This document shows, piece after piece, positions 61,546 to 64,000 of a stretch of DNA of 64,000 nt (positions within the stretch are counted from its first letter, which is position 1; each line of letters begins with the position of its first letter). Origin of the DNA: an uncultured Bacilli bacterium (lineage in GTDB: Bacteria > Bacillota_I > Bacilli_A > RF39 > UBA660); the NCBI GenBank assembly GCA_934096945.1, contig CAKOND010000005.1, positions 19,628 to 83,627 on the forward strand, in the 5' to 3' direction. Below the pieces are notes generated by a model. The model had not been told where the DNA came from. It was given only the letters and a program-made list of their open reading frames with translations, and ran no database searches. A program made the translations under genes and the position numbers.

Positions 61546-62850
61546 TTATTTTTCACTTTTGTTTTTAAATTGTAACATTATAGGTGTTCCATCAAAGTCA
61601 ATATTATTTCTAATTTGATTTTCTAAATATCTTTCATAACTAAAATGAACTAATCCTTTATTATTTACTGAGAATGTAAATTTTGGTGGACATGTTCCAG
61701 TTTGACTTACAAAATATATTTTAAGTCTTTTGCCTTTATATGATGGGGGTTCATGCATGCTTACTGCTTCCATTATAATGTTATTTAAAACTGATGTTTT
61801 TACTTCTTTTCTGTTATTATTATAAGCATTTATTACCTCAGGCATAAGTCCCGATAATCTTTTTTTAGTCTTAGCACTTAAAAATACAGTGTGAGCATAA
61901 GGTATGAATTGGAATTCATTTTTTATATTCTCTTTCCATTTTCTTATATCACTATCTGGATTATTTATTGTATCCCACTTATTTACACATATAACTATAC
62001 CTTTTCCAGCATCTAAAGCATAAGATGCAATATGTTTATCGTGCTCAATAATACCAGTTGATGCATCAATTACTAAAACACATACATCACTTCTATCAAT
62101 TGCTTTAAGACTTCTAATTAAACTATATTTTTCAACACTTTCATAAATTTTACCTTTTTTACGCATTCCAGCAGTATCAATTACCGTTATATCTTCATGA
62201 TTATATTTAAATTTAGTATCAATTGCATCTCTAGTTGTACCCGCTACATCACTTACAATAGCTCTTTCTTCATTTAATATAGCATTAATTAAACTACTTT
62301 TTCCTACATTTGGTCTACCTATTATACAAAATTTAAGAGAACTATCTTCTATTTTTACTTCTTCTGATAAATCACTAGTAATTGTATTTAATAGGGTATC
62401 AAAACCTATGTTGTGAGATGCACTGACTGCCATTAGATCACTAAATCCAAGTTCGTAGTAGTTATATAGATTTTCTTTTTTCTTATCATTATCTATTTTG
62501 TTTACAACTACGATTACTTTTTTACTACTTTTATGTAGTATTTCTGCAACCTTTCTATCACTTGCATCGGGGTCATCGTTTCCATCAACTACAAATAAAA
62601 CTAAGTCAGCTTCATCTATAGCAAGGGTTGCTTGAGCTAATATATCTTTTTGAAAATCATCTTCTCCAAGAGAGATTCCTCCAGTATCAATTAAGTAAAA
62701 ACTTTTATCATTGTGACTTACTCTACCATAAATTCTATCTCTTGTAACTCCTGGGGTATCCATTATAATAGATTTATTTTCTTTAATTAGTCTATTAAAT
62801 ATACTGCTTTTACCTACATTGGGTTTACCTACTAAACATACTGTTTGCAT
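61546..62850 (-). CDS. der: Ribosome assembly GTPase Der (EngA)
   Basis: Tandem-GTPase protein of 50S assembly. First G domain: GKPNVGKSS, DTGG, NKID. Second: GRPNVGKSS, DTAG, NKWD. The C-terminal KH-like domain contains PPSYKGKRLKIYFVSQTGTCPP-type sequence. 434 residues, full length. AAAGGAGG precedes the ATG. Co-transcribed with engB. Confidence 0.97.
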   Translation of the reverse strand: MQTVCLVGKPNVGKSSIFNRLIKENKSIIMDTPGVTRDRIYGRVSHNDKSFYLIDTGGISLGEDDFQKDILAQATLAIDEADLVLFVVDGNDDPDASDRKVAEILHKSSKKVIVVVNKIDNDKKKENLYNYYELGFSDLMAVSASHNIGFDTLLNTITSDLSEEVKIEDSSLKFCIIGRPNVGKSSLINAILNEERAIVSDVAGTTRDAIDTKFKYNHEDITVIDTAGMRKKGKIYESVEKYSLIRSLKAIDRSDVCVLVIDASTGIIEHDKHIASYALDAGKGIVICVNKWDTINNPDSDIRKWKENIKNEFQFIPYAHTVFLSAKTKKRLSGLMPEVINAYNNNRKEVKTSVLNNIIMEAVSMHEPPSYKGKRLKIYFVSQTGTCPPKFTFSVNNKGLVHFSYERYLENQIRNNIDFDGTPIMLQFKNKSEK

Positions 62851-62870
62851 ATTAAAACCTCCTTTTTATA

Positions 62871-63449
62871 TTATATTTTTTCTTCTATTATACTAAGTAT
62901 TTCACTTCGACCTTTTTTAGTAACTGTAGAAAAAGTTATAAATTCATCATCTTCAAATTTTAATGTATCTTTAATTATTTTATCTTGCTTAATTCTACTA
63001 TTTTTACTTACTTTATCATATTTAGTTGCAACTATAGTTATATCTAAGTTATAATATTTTAAAAATTCATACATTAACAAGTCATCTTCAGTTGGTTTAT
63101 GTCTATAGTCTATAAGCATAAATACGTGTTTTAAATTTGGTCTTTCTTTTAAATATTCTTCAATCATTAAACCAAACTTCTTTTGAGTATCTTTACTTAC
63201 ACTTGCATAACCATAACCGGGTACATCTACTAGATAAAATGCATCATTAACTTTATAAAAATTAAGGGTTTGTGTTTTTCCTGGTTTAGAACTAGTTCTG
63301 GCAAAGTTCTTTCTTTCTATTAAAGTATTTATAAAACTACTTTTACCAACATTACTTCTGCCAACAAGTAAAAATTCAGCCTTTTTATCTTCGGGATATT
63401 GACTTCTTCTTACTGCTATTATTGGTTCATTTACATTTTCTATTTGCAT
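62871..63449 (-). CDS. engB: Ribosome biogenesis GTPase YsxC/EngB
   Basis: About 192 residues. G1 GRSNVGKSS, G2 with SSKPGKTQTLNFY, G3 DVPGYGYA, G4 TKYDK, needed for 50S maturation. The ATG at 63449 (MQIENVNEP) is preferred over starts 9-12 nt upstream because GGGTGA lies 8 nt before it. Confidence 0.95.
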   Translation of the reverse strand: MQIENVNEPIIAVRRSQYPEDKKAEFLLVGRSNVGKSSFINTLIERKNFARTSSKPGKTQTLNFYKVNDAFYLVDVPGYGYASVSKDTQKKFGLMIEEYLKERPNLKHVFMLIDYRHKPTEDDLLMYEFLKYYNLDITIVATKYDKVSKNSRIKQDKIIKDTLKFEDDEFITFSTVTKKGRSEILSIIEEKI

Positions 63450-63531
63450 AAACTGCATCACCCGTATATAATTATATATTATTTCATGGAAAATTGCAAA
63501 TTTTCATAAGCTTATGGTAAGGAGGAATGTT

Positions 63532-63885
63532 ATGCACAATACTAATTTTCCTCCGAATATAGACCCACATACTTTTTCTTTAATTGCTGTTGCGGTTGGA
63601 TATGCTTGTGTTGAAGATTATAATGCTAATGAACAAAACTCTATTGGTAACTGGCTTATTTTAGTGGGGCAATATATTTTAACTCATGCAGCACAGCAAC
63701 AATTGATAGAGTCAAGAATAGAAAATAATAATATTAATATAAACTCTAAAAAACACAAAAAAGGCCAAGGTGGCCCTTTTACTGATAATGAACAAAATAA
63801 AAGTAATCAAACTCAAAGAAATGAAGTAGAGTTTTTACTTGATGCACTTAATAAAATGCAAGATGAACTCAGGAAGATGAAATAA
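63532..63885 (+). CDS. Conserved hypothetical protein
   Basis: 117 residues from the ATG at 63532, fixed by AAGGAGG 6 nt upstream. The N-terminal half PHTFSLIAVAVGYACVED and the GNWLILVGQYILTHAAQQQ stretch look like a small conserved Firmicutes family, often membrane- or spore-associated. The C-terminal half is a low-complexity Asn/Lys linker and a short coiled coil (VEFLLDALNKMQDELRKM). Divergent from engB. Function unknown. Confidence 0.75.
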   Translation: MHNTNFPPNIDPHTFSLIAVAVGYACVEDYNANEQNSIGNWLILVGQYILTHAAQQQLIESRIENNNININSKKHKKGQGGPFTDNEQNKSNQTQRNEVEFLLDALNKMQDELRKMK

Positions 63886-63939
63886 TTAAAGGCTTATTTT
63901 TTAATTATCATACTACCAAAGTTCTTACCTACGGACAGT

Positions 63940-63982
63940 TTTTAAAATAAAAGAAAATGATATAACACACCAGTTATATCAA
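63940..63982 (-). terminator. Terminator of a minus-strand gene lying beyond the right edge
   Basis: Minus-strand stem GATATAAC/GTTATATC with loop TGGTGT, followed by ATTTTCTTTTATTTT. Confidence 0.6.
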
Positions 63983-64000
63983 ATCCTCTTGAAACTCTTT

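Overview
The window is AT-rich Bacillota-type DNA. It uses the standard genetic code: TGA serves as a stop, for example for yidD and for the acidic surface protein at 48864-50234. Low-GC Gram-positive regulation is visible: a T-box before valS, an L20-type leader before infC-rpmI-rplT, an ATT start for infC, and an AddAB recombination system. With the archaeal/eukaryotic-type ProRS, the gene content fits an uncultured, gut-type Bacilli or Mollicutes-allied lineage. That placement is inferred. Most genes lie on the minus strand.

Layout. 1-4479: smc (partial) and rnc, divergent from yidD and a ZnuA-like lipoprotein lacking metal ligands. 4480-5383: a small-RNA island with tRNA-Ser, tRNA-Ile, tRNA-Glu and two unassigned structured RNAs, each with a consensus promoter and terminator. 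5506-10260: a zinc-type P-ATPase with its SmtB-like repressor and operator, a membrane-anchored HNH/zinc-ribbon protein, and a LiaF/DUF4097 envelope pair. 10284-20690: priA, then a long housekeeping operon nfo-fmt-hyp-CDP-alcohol transferase-rlmN-prpC-prkC-rsgA-rpe. 20866-25217: an XRE-regulator remnant, an acyltransferase/acyl-ligase/acyltransferase lipid cassette, and an Rpn-type nuclease followed by a duplicated, separately encoded copy of its own tail. 25493-33952: T-box/valS, WG-repeat membrane proteins and a large surface protein. 33965-43399: an alanine racemase homologue, a small UvrD-like helicase, two tandem kinase-like genes, the rpsO-pnp and infC-rpmI-rplT operons, and an AbiEii-type toxin next to a broken kinase-like gene. 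43501-53428: proS, xseB-(dinD fragment)-xseA, a HipA-like gene, nusB, a sortase with its probable substrate, and two flavoproteins. 53425-64000: addA-addB, a second surface protein, an ATPase remnant, der, engB and a small conserved hypothetical.

Main discovery. The two surface proteins (31291-33078 and 59157-60560) are paralogous SipW-type secreted proteins. Each ends in a 128-bp, GC-rich segment with the signature of a diversity-generating retroelement (DGR) variable repeat. Across 26 codons, 17 differ between the copies. In all 17 the third base is the same C or T while positions 1 and 2 vary freely, as expected from adenine-targeted mutagenesis of AAC/AAT codons in one shared template. 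The conserved flanks end in a shared 3' tract (candidate IMH), and in the second copy a hairpin follows. No reverse transcriptase, Avd gene or template repeat lies in this window, so these would be two targets served in trans. The second target sits in a module bounded by a 47-bp direct repeat of the addB promoter/RBS region and is followed by a GC-rich structured element of unknown role.

Secondary candidates for new biology are the Rpn nuclease with a detached C-terminal protein (possible intragenic-type antitoxin), the two orphan small RNAs, the kinase-like family whose truncated member adjoins an AbiEii toxin, and the membrane-anchored HNH nuclease.
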